From: Anaerolineae bacterium
GTDB taxonomy: Bacteria > Chloroflexota > Anaerolineae > Aggregatilineales > Phototrophicaceae
Direction of reading: 5' to 3'
Assembly: GCA_022822305.1 (NCBI GenBank)
Contig: JAJEBY010000016.1
Location: 558,001-622,000 of the forward strand
Length of the DNA stretch: 64,000 nt
Position numbers and translations under genes: made by a program. This document shows positions 16,813-26,274 of this stretch, in pieces; positions within the stretch are counted from its first letter, which is position 1; each line of letters opens with the position of its first letter. The notes beneath the pieces were generated by a model. That model was not told the DNA's origin and did not search any database. It was given only the letters and a program-made list of their open reading frames with translations.

Positions 16813-18468
16813 TCAGGCGGCCGCGCGCCTGCGAATCATGAACCAAAACTCGGAAAACTCATTCATCCTAAGCAGCAGCGCGACGATCACAAAAGTCATC
16901 AATCCGAGAGCGCCTTCGAGCGCAAGCCGCACGATGTTCATGCTCAGACTTGCGCCCGGCGCGATTGCCCTCCACAGCATGTCGACCAACACGATCACCC
17001 CGGCCATGACCAAAGACGCCAGCAGCGACTTGAGCAGCGTACCTGCGAGCCCGGGACCGTGAATCCCTTGCCAGCGCCGCCGAAGAATGTAAAGCAAGCA
17101 CACAACTTCGAACAATACGCCGAGTGAATTGGCCAGCGCCAATCCCTCCACGCGGCCAATATAGGGGTTATATCCCAGACTTGGGAAGGCTAAAGATGTC
17201 GAATTGAGAAAGCTCCGCGAGTCAACCGCCGCCACATCACTGAGCAGAAATGCCAGCGCAAGGTTTATGGCGGCGCCACCCAAGGCGGCGAAAAGCGGCG
17301 TCAGGGTATCTTTGTCGGCGTAGAAACTGCGCGCGATCACTTCCAGCGTCGAATGCACGATCAAGCCAAGCGTGAACATGCTCAGCGTGCTATAGACCAG
17401 CGCCGATGCCGCCGCGTCAAATGCGCCGCGCTCCAACAGGCTGATCAAGGGATGTCCCAGCACGATCAAGCCAATGGCGGAAGGAATGCTGGCGATGAGG
17501 ATGAAACGAAGCGCGCCGGACATCGCCCCGCGTTTGCCCTCAAGATCCTGCACTTCGCTCAATGCCGCGAGGGTCGGGAAGATGACGATGCCCAAGGCCG
17601 TGCCGATCAAGGTTTGCGGGATCTGCATCAAGCGCCAACCCCAATCGAGCGCGCTGACCGAGCCCACGCTCAAGCGCGAGGCGATGTTGTTCATAACCAG
17701 GAAGTTGAGCGAAAAAACACCCAGGCCGCCGATGCGCGGCAGCATCAGCCGGATGACGCGCCACAAATCTGGATTGGAGAGTCCAAGCTCAAGTTTCCAG
17801 CGCAGCTTGTAACGTATGAGTCCGGGTATCTGAATGCTGAAATGCAAGGCGGAACCGATTACCGCGCCCCAGGCGATGCCGTGCACACCGTACACTGGCA
17901 TCAGGAACAGCACACCAAAAAGGATGCCGACATCAAAGACGATCGGCGCCAAAGCCGGCAGCAAAAAATGCTGATGGGAATTGAGAATGCCGCTGAAGAT
18001 CCCGCTGACGGCGAAGACGATTGTGCTCAGCAAGAGGATGCGCATCATGTCGATGGTGTTCTGTGTGGTGGGCGCGTCAAAGCCGGGCGCGACGGCGTTG
18101 CGAACAAGCCAGGGCGCCAAAAAGAAAACCACGGCGCTGATGAGCAGGGCCACGGTGAATATTGTGTTTATCAGATTGCTCGAAAGTTTGCTGGCGGAGA
18201 CGCTGTCGCCCTTGGCCAAAAAGCCGCTGTAGATGGGAATGAAGGCGTGGGTGAGCGCGCCGCCGGAAATCAGGATGACAATCAGCTCGGGAATGCGATT
18301 GGCCGCGACATAGGCGTCTAGCTCGCTGCCGACGCCGAAAACTTGCGCGATGATCAGCGTCTGCAGCAAGCTGATAGCCTTGGCTGCGGCGAAGGCGAGC
18401 ATCACAATCAGTGTAGACTTGGCGATATGCCGGCTGCGCAGCTGACTTTGGGAATGGTGACCAGACAT
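16813..18468 (-). CDS. murJ: Lipid II flippase MurJ
   Basis: 551 residues from the ATG at 18468 (M-S-G-H-H-S), which lies 8 bases past the stop of the upstream gene; a longer in-frame extension would run into that gene and is Arg-rich, so I reject it. The protein is polytopic with about 14 helices, and the N-terminal segment L-L-Q-T-L-I-I-A-Q-V-F-G-V-G-S-E-L-D-A-Y is the MviN/MurJ signature. MurJ moves lipid-linked peptidoglycan precursor across the membrane. It lies in the middle of the minus-strand run with an MBL hydrolase directly after it. Confidence 0.93.
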   Translation of the reverse strand: MSGHHSQSQLRSRHIAKSTLIVMLAFAAAKAISLLQTLIIAQVFGVGSELDAYVAANRIPELIVILISGGALTHAFIPIYSGFLAKGDSVSASKLSSNLINTIFTVALLISAVVFFLAPWLVRNAVAPGFDAPTTQNTIDMMRILLLSTIVFAVSGIFSGILNSHQHFLLPALAPIVFDVGILFGVLFLMPVYGVHGIAWGAVIGSALHFSIQIPGLIRYKLRWKLELGLSNPDLWRVIRLMLPRIGGLGVFSLNFLVMNNIASRLSVGSVSALDWGWRLMQIPQTLIGTALGIVIFPTLAALSEVQDLEGKRGAMSGALRFILIASIPSAIGLIVLGHPLISLLERGAFDAAASALVYSTLSMFTLGLIVHSTLEVIARSFYADKDTLTPLFAALGGAAINLALAFLLSDVAAVDSRSFLNSTSLAFPSLGYNPYIGRVEGLALANSLGVLFEVVCLLYILRRRWQGIHGPGLAGTLLKSLLASLVMAGVIVLVDMLWRAIAPGASLSMNIVRLALEGALGLMTFVIVALLLRMNEFSEFWFMIRRRAAA

Positions 18469-18476
18469 CTGCGGAT

Positions 18477-19961
18477 TCAACCGAGACCTTCGAGGGCCGC
18501 GCGAGCCTCGCGGTAATTGCGGTTGTAGGCCAGGGCGCGTCGATAAGATGAGGCCGCTTGCGCGGCATTGCCTTGCGCCTCTTGCACGCGGCCTTGCCAA
18601 TAGTAAGACTCTTCGATCTCTTCGGCGTTGTTGAGATTGATTCTCACCAGGCTGAGCACATCGTCATATCGACCCACTTCATAGAATGCCTCAAAGGCGC
18701 CGAACTGATACCACATCATGCGCCACGGCAATTCTCCAAGCTGCTGGGCGCGATCGAAAGCGGTGGCGGCCTCTTGATAGCGTTCGAGAGCGACCAGCGA
18801 TGTACCCATATTGAACCAGGCAAAAGCGTTGTTGGGTTCGCGACGCGCTTCTTCCTGCGCCGTATTCAGCGCGATCTCCGCCGCGGCCTCATCGGACCAG
18901 TGGCTGTCCATGATGCTTCGCAGCAGGCCCTCGCGCTGTGGCTCATAAACGACAATGAAGGTGCGGTTGAAGGCTTGCCAATCCCGGTCTACCTTGCTGT
19001 AGCTGATGCTGACGCCGCGCGCGCCGTCGCCGACGCCGAGGAAACTATCGAAGAAGTAGAATAGCTGATAGTTGTCATCGTAGGCGACCAGGGCGCGATA
19101 ATGGCCGATCCAATCATAGGCTTCGAACATGGCGCCAGTTTCGATGACTACCGGAAAGCCGTTCGCCACCAAGCGTTTGAGCAGATCGAGCGTGCCTCCC
19201 ATGCGCACGATGGCCTTGACCGTGCTGTTCTCTTCAACAAAGGTCGCCAGTTCGTGCGGGCTGACATTCTTGTCCTCGCGATTCGGCTTCAGCGCGCCGC
19301 CAGCCACGGATTGATCTTGCTGCCAGCCGTAATAGCTTAGCGCCATGGTAATCGTTGCGGGCCCACAATTGTTCCAGGTTTGCTGATGATGCAGCATTCC
19401 GTAAATGCGTCCGGTCGATGGCAATCTCTCGAGCGACGGCGCCGCAGTCGCGGCATTCACAGCGGGAGTTTCCGTGACAATTGTTTCAGGCGTATTTGGT
19501 GTGGCGGATTCCCGTTCACTGTTCATGACCGCGGTCGGGATCGATTCAGTGAGCGAACTAGACCTTGGCGAGGCGGTCGGCTCTTCCACAGGATCGCCGG
19601 TCGGTTCAATGACCGCAGCCGCGGTAGCTCCCGCCGTTGGACTGGCGGCGATCAGAGGCATTTCCAGAAGCGCCAGAGCGTCGCCGGCATCGGATCGGGG
19701 TTCGAGCGTCGGGAAGATGCCGCCGGGCGGAGTCGCCTGCAGGAACATGCGCATGAACGGCAGTTGGTCAATCACCCGCTGCTGCTGCGCTGGCCGCAAC
19801 ACCAGTCTAAATCCGGCCACCGCGCCCACTGCGCCCAGAATGATCATCACGAACATGAAGATCACGCCGCAGAACAAAAGCCTCGGCGGCCCCTTGCTTC
19901 CGGAGTCGTAATTCTGCAGATAGAAGCTTTTGCTTGGCTGCGTATCGTCAATGTTTCGCAA
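18477..19961 (-). CDS. Membrane-anchored C39-like cysteine peptidase with TPR repeats
   Basis: 494 residues. One membrane helix at about residues 28-52 leaves the rest outside. A Thr/Pro/Ala-rich linker leads to a peptidase C39-like domain at about 185-345: Q-T-W-N-N-C-G-P-A-T carries the nucleophilic Cys, G-H-Y-R-A-L-V-A-Y the His, and F-F-D-S-F the likely acidic residue. TPR-type helical repeats fill about 365-494 (N-A-F-A-W-F-N-M-G-T-S and later Y-Y-W-Q-G-R-V). C39-like proteins cleave leader peptides or act as non-peptidase thiol enzymes. It is immediately upstream of murJ, so an envelope role is plausible. The substrate is unknown. Confidence 0.8.
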   Translation of the reverse strand: MRNIDDTQPSKSFYLQNYDSGSKGPPRLLFCGVIFMFVMIILGAVGAVAGFRLVLRPAQQQRVIDQLPFMRMFLQATPPGGIFPTLEPRSDAGDALALLEMPLIAASPTAGATAAAVIEPTGDPVEEPTASPRSSSLTESIPTAVMNSERESATPNTPETIVTETPAVNAATAAPSLERLPSTGRIYGMLHHQQTWNNCGPATITMALSYYGWQQDQSVAGGALKPNREDKNVSPHELATFVEENSTVKAIVRMGGTLDLLKRLVANGFPVVIETGAMFEAYDWIGHYRALVAYDDNYQLFYFFDSFLGVGDGARGVSISYSKVDRDWQAFNRTFIVVYEPQREGLLRSIMDSHWSDEAAAEIALNTAQEEARREPNNAFAWFNMGTSLVALERYQEAATAFDRAQQLGELPWRMMWYQFGAFEAFYEVGRYDDVLSLVRINLNNAEEIEESYYWQGRVQEAQGNAAQAASSYRRALAYNRNYREARAALEGLG

Positions 19962-20032
19962 TTGAGACTGCCTTGATTCGGAACGATATCAATTTAGCAC
20001 AAGGGCGATGGTTTGCTAGCGCCACCCTTTGA

Positions 20033-20044
20033 CGCCGAACGGCG
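20033..20044. other. Short inverted repeat between ruvX and the C39-like gene
   Basis: CGCCG, AA, CGGCG. The 110-base gap 19962-20071 contains nothing else clear, and no T-run follows the repeat on either strand. Confidence 0.25.
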
Positions 20045-20071
20045 ATCGTCTGCTTAAGTATAGAACTATTT

Positions 20072-20527
20072 TCAGATGCGGGGCTCTTGACCGGCGACAT
20101 TCGTAGCCGAGGCGTAGCTTTGGGCATCGAGATAAGACTGCAAGATGATCCGCGCCGCCAAATCGTCGATGGGTTCATCCGGTTTTCGATTGTGTTGACG
20201 CGCCAAATCGCGCGCCTCGACGCTGGTCAGGTATTCGCTGACTTCGGCTATCGGCAAGTTGGTATGCTCGGCCAGACGCGCGATCCAGCGTTTGACGGTG
20301 TCTGCTTGCGCGCGTACGCCGTCCGGCGCATTGGGATTGTGCGGAACGCCAACTACAAATCCGACTGCCCGCTGGTCCCGGGCCACCCTCAAAATGGTCT
20401 CGAAATCGTCTTCACGTTTGCCGCGATTGATGATCGCCAGTTCACGCGCGACGATGCCCAGCGCGTCGCTCACGGCCAAACCGATGCGTTTGCTGCCATG
20501 GTCAATGCCAATCAAGCGGCCGGTCAT
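20072..20527 (-). CDS. ruvX: Holliday junction resolvase-like RuvX (YqgF)
   Basis: 151 residues. It starts with G-R-L-I-G-I-D-H-G-S-K-R-I-G-L-A-V-S-D, the RNase H-like first strand with its catalytic Asp, and has V-V-G-V-P and D-D-L-A-A-R-I-I-L-Q-S-Y-L later. The family trims 16S rRNA 5' ends (YqgF in E. coli) and was earlier proposed as a junction resolvase. The start overlaps the stop of the baseplate J-like gene by 4 bases, so expression is coupled. alaS upstream of yqgF is a frequent bacterial arrangement. Confidence 0.93.
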   Translation of the reverse strand: MTGRLIGIDHGSKRIGLAVSDALGIVARELAIINRGKREDDFETILRVARDQRAVGFVVGVPHNPNAPDGVRAQADTVKRWIARLAEHTNLPIAEVSEYLTSVEARDLARQHNRKPDEPIDDLAARIILQSYLDAQSYASATNVAGQEPRI

Positions 20528-22077
20528 TCGGACAACCGGACTTCCAGATTGATGCGGATGGGCAAGCTGGGCATTCTATTCGAAGCGGCGGGAAACAGTT
20601 CAATCTGTATCCCGGATTCGCCAGCCAGGTCCGCTGTCGATTCAAGAAGCAGTCGCGCGTCTTCCAGCGAGAGACCGGCAAGCCGCTCGCGCAGCGCGGC
20701 GCTATCGACCTGCGACACGACCATACCGGTCAGCCGGGCAGAGAATGTCGCCCGATTCCGCGCCCCATTCCAATTGATGGGACCTCGACTGTAACGCAGG
20801 CTCTCGCTGAGCAAGGCGGCGCCGGAAGGCGCCTCGGCGCGCAATCTGGAGACGACCAGCTGGCGGCTGAGACTTTCGTCAACGACGACTGCGGCCACAT
20901 GGGCGCGCATCGTTGCGGTCAATTCGTTGGCGATATCGCCGACTTGCGCGGACAGGGTAGTCCAATCCTTGTGTTCCTCCACGACCGCGAGCGAGTCGAT
21001 GACAATGAACTGCGCCTCGCTCAGGCCGGCCTGGATCTTCTCGTAGGCCACTGTCAGCAGCTGTGCCCGCACGCTGGTGACGAGCATATCGATGTCTACG
21101 CTATCGACGATGCTCACGGAGCGCGCTTCGCCGCCGGCAGCGGGAGTCAGATTGATCACCGACACGCTGTCGGCCACGGGACCAGCGATGGTATTGATCA
21201 TGCCAGCCGCGACATTGCCGGAGACGCCGCTGGAGCGACGCAGCGCTTCGACTGGCGCTTCAATGCTGTTCTCGATCCCCGCAGGCACGGTGACTTCTTG
21301 CGTCGTCCGGAACAGCACCGGTTCGCCGGCGCTGGTGCTGACAGTTGTGAATGCAGGCACGATCACGGGCGCTTCGCTACGATTGGTAATTGTGACGATT
21401 CCCGTAGCCGGCGCGTCATCCAGGCTGCGTATGCCCGATGTCGGCACGGTGGCGGTTGTCTCCGCGACCACCCTGACAAGCTGCGCGGGAATAATGGCTT
21501 TGTCGAAATCAACGTCTTGAATGCTGACATCGGCCGAGATCTGCGCTTCTGTAGCGATCTGTTCCTGGCTGAGCGTGACCACTACCGTCGCGCTGGGCGC
21601 CACAATGAAGACCGCAGCGCCGATGGTTCCGATCAGCAGCGCCAGAATGACAGCGCGCTCGACGAGCTGCCTGATCCACGATTGTCGACGATTGCGATCG
21701 CTGAGCCGACTGGCGATAGATCGCAGTTCTTCGGGCTGCGGATCAAGCGTCGGCTTGTGATATCTAGGCAGGAACACCTTTTGCCTGCCGCGTTTCCAGC
21801 GTCCATTTTGACTGCTGTCTGCGTCTGGAAAGCAGCTGATATTAAGTTCGTTCGCGTTGGCGACGACCTTGGGATCGCGACTGACAACAGCCAATTGAAT
21901 CGCGCGGCGATAGCACTCGCGCTGGATCAAAACCAGGTCAAGCTTGCGGCGGAACAGGGCGCCGTCTTCCGGCAGAATCAGCAGAACGCGTCTGCCGCGA
22001 ATGACGGAAAGCTGCTCACGAATTGAAGGGACGCTCGCAGCCGGGTCAATATTGAGGGTTTCGGTCTCCACATTCAT
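20524..22077 (-). CDS. Membrane-anchored baseplate J-like protein
   Basis: 517 residues. The first 140 residues are soluble: I-R-G-R-R-V-L-L-I-L-P-E-D resembles a nucleotide- or ligand-binding strand and loop. One membrane helix lies at about 141-165. The outer part (about 170-517) has beta-rich segments such as A-T-G-I-V-T-I-T-N-R-S and V-P-A-F-T-T-V-S-T that match the baseplate J/gp47-like family of Chloroflexota and other bacteria. No phage tail gene is nearby, so it is probably a cell-envelope protein. It lies 55 bases after alaS and overlaps ruvX by 4 bases. The function is unknown. Confidence 0.7.
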   Translation of the reverse strand: MNVETETLNIDPAASVPSIREQLSVIRGRRVLLILPEDGALFRRKLDLVLIQRECYRRAIQLAVVSRDPKVVANANELNISCFPDADSSQNGRWKRGRQKVFLPRYHKPTLDPQPEELRSIASRLSDRNRRQSWIRQLVERAVILALLIGTIGAAVFIVAPSATVVVTLSQEQIATEAQISADVSIQDVDFDKAIIPAQLVRVVAETTATVPTSGIRSLDDAPATGIVTITNRSEAPVIVPAFTTVSTSAGEPVLFRTTQEVTVPAGIENSIEAPVEALRRSSGVSGNVAAGMINTIAGPVADSVSVINLTPAAGGEARSVSIVDSVDIDMLVTSVRAQLLTVAYEKIQAGLSEAQFIVIDSLAVVEEHKDWTTLSAQVGDIANELTATMRAHVAAVVVDESLSRQLVVSRLRAEAPSGAALLSESLRYSRGPINWNGARNRATFSARLTGMVVSQVDSAALRERLAGLSLEDARLLLESTADLAGESGIQIELFPAASNRMPSLPIRINLEVRLSE

Positions 22078-22132
22078 GCTTGAGGACGTATCTATGCGCT
22101 CAGGATGCCCGACAGATCATGTGACGCCTTGA

Positions 22133-24829
22133 CTACACGTCCGCAATCAGGTCGCGGGCATGCGCCAGCGCGGCGTCGATCTTTGAAACGTCCGTTCCGC
22201 CGGCTTGCGCCATCTGCGGTCGACCGCCGCCGCCGCCGCCGACAATTTTGGCGATGGGCTTGATCAGGTCGCCGGCGCGGACGCCATCCTTGACCAGCGG
22301 GTCTGTTACCGCGACAACGATATGTGGCTTGCCTGCGACTTCACTGGCCAGGACCATCACGCCTTTATCGACGCGATTGCGGAACCAGTCCGTCATTTCG
22401 CGCATGGTTTCGGGCGGAACGGCATCCAGCTGCGCCACCAACGCTTGCATCCCGTTCACGCTTTCCAGCTGATGAGCCAGCATCTTGTCAAAGTCATCCT
22501 TGGCGAGCCTTCTGCGCAAGCTGTCGATTTCTCGGCGCGCTGCGCCAAGGTCGGCCTGAATGCTGTCAATCCGTCCGGGCGCTGTCTCTGTCGCCGTACC
22601 CAGATGCCGCGCGATATCCTCCAATAGACTCAGCTTGCCTTGTATGTGCTGATGCGCCGCGAATCCAGTCAGAGCTTCGACGCGGCGAATTCCGGCGCTC
22701 ACGCTGCTTTCGGCGGTGACGACAAAGCTGCCGATTTCCGCCGTTGCCCGGACGTGGACGCCGCCGCATAACTCGTAGCTGTAACGGTTGTCGTCTGCCT
22801 CAATGATGACCGTGCGCACGGTGTCGCTATACTTTTCGCCGAAGAGCGCCATCGCTCCTTCTCGGCGCGCCTCCTCTAGAGACTTTGATTCCGCGAAGAC
22901 AGCATAATTGCCCAAAATGGCCCGATTAATCTCGTCAGTTAAGGAAGCCAGTTCTTGATCGGTGACCTTTTGGGGATGAGAAAAGTCAAAGCGCAGGCGA
23001 TCCGGCGCGACCAACGAACCTTTCTGCTGCACATGCGCGCCCAGGATCTTGCGCAAAGCCGCATGCAGCAGATGAGTCGCCGTGTGGTTGCGGATGATAT
23101 CTTTGCGCCGGACGCTATCGACGGCTGCGGCGGCGCGGTCTCCGGCCGCGGGATTGCCTTCCACTACTTCGCCGATATGAAGGATCATGCCGGTTAAAGG
23201 TTGCCTCATCTCTTCGACTTCTATGAGCCAGCCGTCGCCCCGGATGGTTCCCGCGTCGCTGATTTGTCCGCCCGCTTCCACATAGAATGAGGTCTCGGCC
23301 AGCACGACTTCCACTGTGTCGCCGACTATCGCCTTGTCCACGATCGCGCCGTCCTGGATCAGCGCGAGTACATGCGTGTCGACGGGCTCTTGTCCATACG
23401 GATTATAGGCGACGCCGCCGGGCGAGAGTTTGTCTTGCGCCTCAAAATCAACCAGCAACTGACGATAGATTTCGCCGGTTTCGATTTCACCCATGGCGCG
23501 CCCGCCGCCGCTGATGCGCGCGTGTTCAGCTTCCGCGGCGGCGAATCCCGCTTCATCGACGGCGTATCCGCGTTCTTCGACGACATCTTTGGTCACTTGA
23601 AAAGGAAGACCTAGCGTCGCTTTCAAATAGAATGCGTCTTGGCCGCACAAGGTATCGCCGCCTGTTGAATTCGCTAGCATCTCGTCCAGTTCAATCAGGC
23701 CGCGCTGCATGGTGCGATGGAAGCGCTCTTCCTCGAGCGTGATGCTGCGCTTGATACTCTCCGCCTGGTCGAGGATTTCGCTGTAGTGCTCTCCCATGAT
23801 TTCGAAGACGACATCCGCCACTTCAGCCAGGAAGGGCTCGTCGAAGCCGATCTTGCTGCCGAAGCGCGCAGCTCGCCGAATTACGATACGTGGAATGGCG
23901 GAGCGTCCCTTGGCGCCGGGCAACACGCCATCGCTGATGAGAAAGACGGCGGCGCGGATATGATCGGCGATGACGCGATAGGGCACGATATTTGCATCGC
24001 GCTGCTCGTCGCTGTGACCGGCAAGCGCTTGCGTTCGCCGGATGATGGGTGTGAATAGATCGGTGTCATAGGTCGCGTCCACGCCCTGCAGGACCGAAAC
24101 GATGCGTTCTAGCCCCATGCCGGTATCGACCCCCGGCGCCGGCAAGGGGATGTCCCATTGTCCGCTGTGATCGGGATCAGCCTGCTGGCGATTGAATTGC
24201 ATGAACACGAGATTCCAGATCTCGAGAAAGCGATCATCTTCCGCCTGCAGCATGGGCACGATCGAGTCTTCGCCCAGCTCGGGCTGATTGTCCCAATGGA
24301 TCTCGGATGTCGGGCCACAGGGTCCGGTATCGGCCATTTGCCAGAAATTGGTCTCGGGTCCCATGCGAGCCACGCGCTGCGGACTGATGCCAAGATCGTC
24401 TACCCAGCAATCGTAGGCTTCGTCATCATTCTCGTAGACGGTGAATACCAGTCGGTCGGCGGGCAGTTTGTAGACGACGGTCAACAGCTCATAGGCGTAC
24501 CTGATGGCATCGCGTTTGAAATAATCCCCGAAGCTGAAATTGCCCAGCATTTCGAAGAAGGTCTGATGTCGCGGGGAGGGACCGACATTCTCGAGGTCAT
24601 TGTGCTTGCCGCTGACGCGCATGCACTTCTGCGATGTGGTCGCGCGCTTATAGTCGCGTTTGTCGAGGCCAAGAAAGACATCTTTGAATTGCACCATGCC
24701 CGCGTTGACAAAGAGCAGCGTCGGATCGTTGGACGGCACCAGCGAAGAAGATGCCACCGGCTTGTGTCCCATTTCTTCAAAGAAGTCTAAAAATGATTGC
24801 CTGACTTCCGCACTGCTCATATGCTGCAT
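22133..24829 (-). CDS. alaS: Alanine--tRNA ligase
   Basis: 898 residues, full length. The catalytic domain begins V-R-Q-S-F-L-D-F-F-E and has T-T-S-Q-K-C-M-R and P-R-H-Q-T-F-F-E-M-L-G-N-F-S-F-G. The editing domain has H-T-A-T-H-L-L-H-A-A-L, and the C-terminal C-Ala domain has a G-G-G-G-G-G-R-P-Q-M-A-Q-A-G-G glycine segment. The ATG at 24829 is preceded by AGGA with 8 bases spacing, which favours it over the ATG at 24820. It charges tRNA-Ala and removes mischarged Ser and Gly. It heads the long minus-strand run and is divergent from tyrS. No T-box was seen upstream. Confidence 0.97.
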   Translation of the reverse strand: MQHMSSAEVRQSFLDFFEEMGHKPVASSSLVPSNDPTLLFVNAGMVQFKDVFLGLDKRDYKRATTSQKCMRVSGKHNDLENVGPSPRHQTFFEMLGNFSFGDYFKRDAIRYAYELLTVVYKLPADRLVFTVYENDDEAYDCWVDDLGISPQRVARMGPETNFWQMADTGPCGPTSEIHWDNQPELGEDSIVPMLQAEDDRFLEIWNLVFMQFNRQQADPDHSGQWDIPLPAPGVDTGMGLERIVSVLQGVDATYDTDLFTPIIRRTQALAGHSDEQRDANIVPYRVIADHIRAAVFLISDGVLPGAKGRSAIPRIVIRRAARFGSKIGFDEPFLAEVADVVFEIMGEHYSEILDQAESIKRSITLEEERFHRTMQRGLIELDEMLANSTGGDTLCGQDAFYLKATLGLPFQVTKDVVEERGYAVDEAGFAAAEAEHARISGGGRAMGEIETGEIYRQLLVDFEAQDKLSPGGVAYNPYGQEPVDTHVLALIQDGAIVDKAIVGDTVEVVLAETSFYVEAGGQISDAGTIRGDGWLIEVEEMRQPLTGMILHIGEVVEGNPAAGDRAAAAVDSVRRKDIIRNHTATHLLHAALRKILGAHVQQKGSLVAPDRLRFDFSHPQKVTDQELASLTDEINRAILGNYAVFAESKSLEEARREGAMALFGEKYSDTVRTVIIEADDNRYSYELCGGVHVRATAEIGSFVVTAESSVSAGIRRVEALTGFAAHQHIQGKLSLLEDIARHLGTATETAPGRIDSIQADLGAARREIDSLRRRLAKDDFDKMLAHQLESVNGMQALVAQLDAVPPETMREMTDWFRNRVDKGVMVLASEVAGKPHIVVAVTDPLVKDGVRAGDLIKPIAKIVGGGGGGRPQMAQAGGTDVSKIDAALAHARDLIADV

Positions 24830-24971
24830 ATTTGGATTCCTGGTCGCAGAAAATCATGTTATCGATTGGCGCCGCGACGCCATGTCGTTGGGACGCCACA
24901 AATATGATAATGCCTTATGGCTTGCCGCACTATAGCTGGAAGGGCTAAACCTGAACAAGGGCGCGTCGCTA

Positions 24972-24980
24972 TGGTATACT
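24972..24980 (+). promoter_or_regulatory. Extended -10 promoter for tyrS
   Basis: TG-G-TATACT at 24972-24980. No good -35 is present at the expected distance, which fits an extended -10 promoter. It lies about 40 bases before the tyrS start. Confidence 0.45.
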
Positions 24981-25019
24981 GCGTGGCGATTATGAGGATG
25001 TTTCAACAGGAAGCTGGGC

Positions 25020-26267
25020 ATGGCGACGATCGAAGAACAAGTCGAAGTGTTGATGTCGGGAACGGCGTATGGCGATGCCGGAATCCGCGCGAATATGGCC
25101 AAAGACCTGGCCGGGCGCTTGCGCAAGTGTGAGGCTGAAGGCCGGCCGCTCCGTGTCTATTGCGGTTATGATCCGCGCACGTCCGACTTGCATCTCGGCC
25201 ATACCATCACCATGCGCAAGCTGCGGCAGTTTCAAGATTTCGGTCATGATGTCACCTTTCTGGTAGGCACCTTCACCAGCTTGATCGGCGATCCGTCCGA
25301 CAAAGACAGCGCGCGCGATCAATTGACCATGCAGCGCGTGGAAGAAAATGCCCTAACCTATGCGGAACAGGCGTTCAAAATTCTTGATCGGGACAAGACT
25401 CGCGTTCGGCGCAACGATGAATGGCTGACGCTGTTGGATTTCGCGGACATCATTCGACTCGCCAGCCACTTTACTGTCCAGCAGTTTCTGGTGCGCGAGA
25501 ACTTCGCCAAGCGTCTCGAAGAAGAAAAGCCGATTTATCTGCATGAGTTCTTCTATGCGCTGATGCAGGCTTATGACGCTGTGGCGCAGGAAGCCGATGT
25601 GCAGGTTGGCGGGCAGGATCAGCTATTCAATATTTTGGTTGCCGGTCGCAAGCTGCAGACGGGGCTGGGTCAGAAGCCGCAGATCGCCATCATCATGGGC
25701 GAGAGCCTGCCCGGCACCGATGGCGAGATCAAGATGTCCAAAAGCCTGGGCAATCATATTCCCTTGCTGGGCGAGCCCTGGGATATGTACGGCAAAGTGA
25801 TGAGCTTGCCCGATAAGGCGATGGGCGTTTTTCACAAGTTGATCCTGGGCTGGACGCCGGCGCAAGTTGAGCAGCTTGAAGCGCGTCTATCCAGCGGCGA
25901 TTTGCATCCCAACGAAACGAAAATGCGCCTGGCGCACGATATTGTTGCGATCTTCCACAGCGAAGCGGATGCGGATGCGGCGCAAGCGCGCTGGAACGAA
26001 GTCTTCCGCGGGGGCAGCGGCATTCCCGAAGATATTGACTCGGCTGAAGTTGCCGAGGCCGAAGAAATCCGTGATATTCTGGTGCGGCTGCGGATGGTGA
26101 GCAGTCGCGGCGAGGCCAAGCGGCTGATCCAGCAGAACGGCGTTCGTCTCAACGAAGCGAAAGTCGACAGCCTGCGAGCGAGAGTGACGCCGGATATGCT
26201 GCCGGCGGTGCTGCAGGTCGGGAAGCGACAATTCGTCCGCCTGATAAAGTCGGAAAATCAAGCGTGA
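25020..26267 (+). CDS. tyrS: Tyrosine--tRNA ligase
   Basis: 415 residues. The class I signatures are H-L-G-H at about residue 60 and K-M-S-K-S-L-G-N at about 238. An S4 RNA-binding domain fills the last 70 residues (E-A-K-R-L-I-Q-Q-N-G-V-R-L-N). The length and S4 domain match the longer TyrRS type (TyrZ-like). Its leader is short and shows no T-box. The CoA-transferase beta-like gene starts 7 bases after the stop. Confidence 0.96.
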   Translation: MATIEEQVEVLMSGTAYGDAGIRANMAKDLAGRLRKCEAEGRPLRVYCGYDPRTSDLHLGHTITMRKLRQFQDFGHDVTFLVGTFTSLIGDPSDKDSARDQLTMQRVEENALTYAEQAFKILDRDKTRVRRNDEWLTLLDFADIIRLASHFTVQQFLVRENFAKRLEEEKPIYLHEFFYALMQAYDAVAQEADVQVGGQDQLFNILVAGRKLQTGLGQKPQIAIIMGESLPGTDGEIKMSKSLGNHIPLLGEPWDMYGKVMSLPDKAMGVFHKLILGWTPAQVEQLEARLSSGDLHPNETKMRLAHDIVAIFHSEADADAAQARWNEVFRGGSGIPEDIDSAEVAEAEEIRDILVRLRMVSSRGEAKRLIQQNGVRLNEAKVDSLRARVTPDMLPAVLQVGKRQFVRLIKSENQA

Positions 26268-26274
26268 CCGTCAC

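Noticed and set aside
20033-20044. CGCCG-AA-CGGCG hairpin as a terminator after ruvX
   Set aside because: The stem is only 5 bp and no T-run follows on either strand.
20899-22026. Long open frame on the plus strand opposite the baseplate J-like gene
   Set aside because: It has no recognisable domain, is rich in His/Arg/Gly as antisense frames are, and the minus-strand gene has overlaps and domains that support it.
20524-22077. Prophage or tail-like contractile system around the baseplate J-like gene
   Set aside because: No other tail, sheath, capsid, integrase or att-like repeat is present; the flanking genes are alaS and ruvX.
26264-26266. GTG overlapping the tyrS stop as start of the CoA-transferase beta gene
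   Set aside because: It is in a different reading frame from the gene; the TTG at 26275 is in frame.
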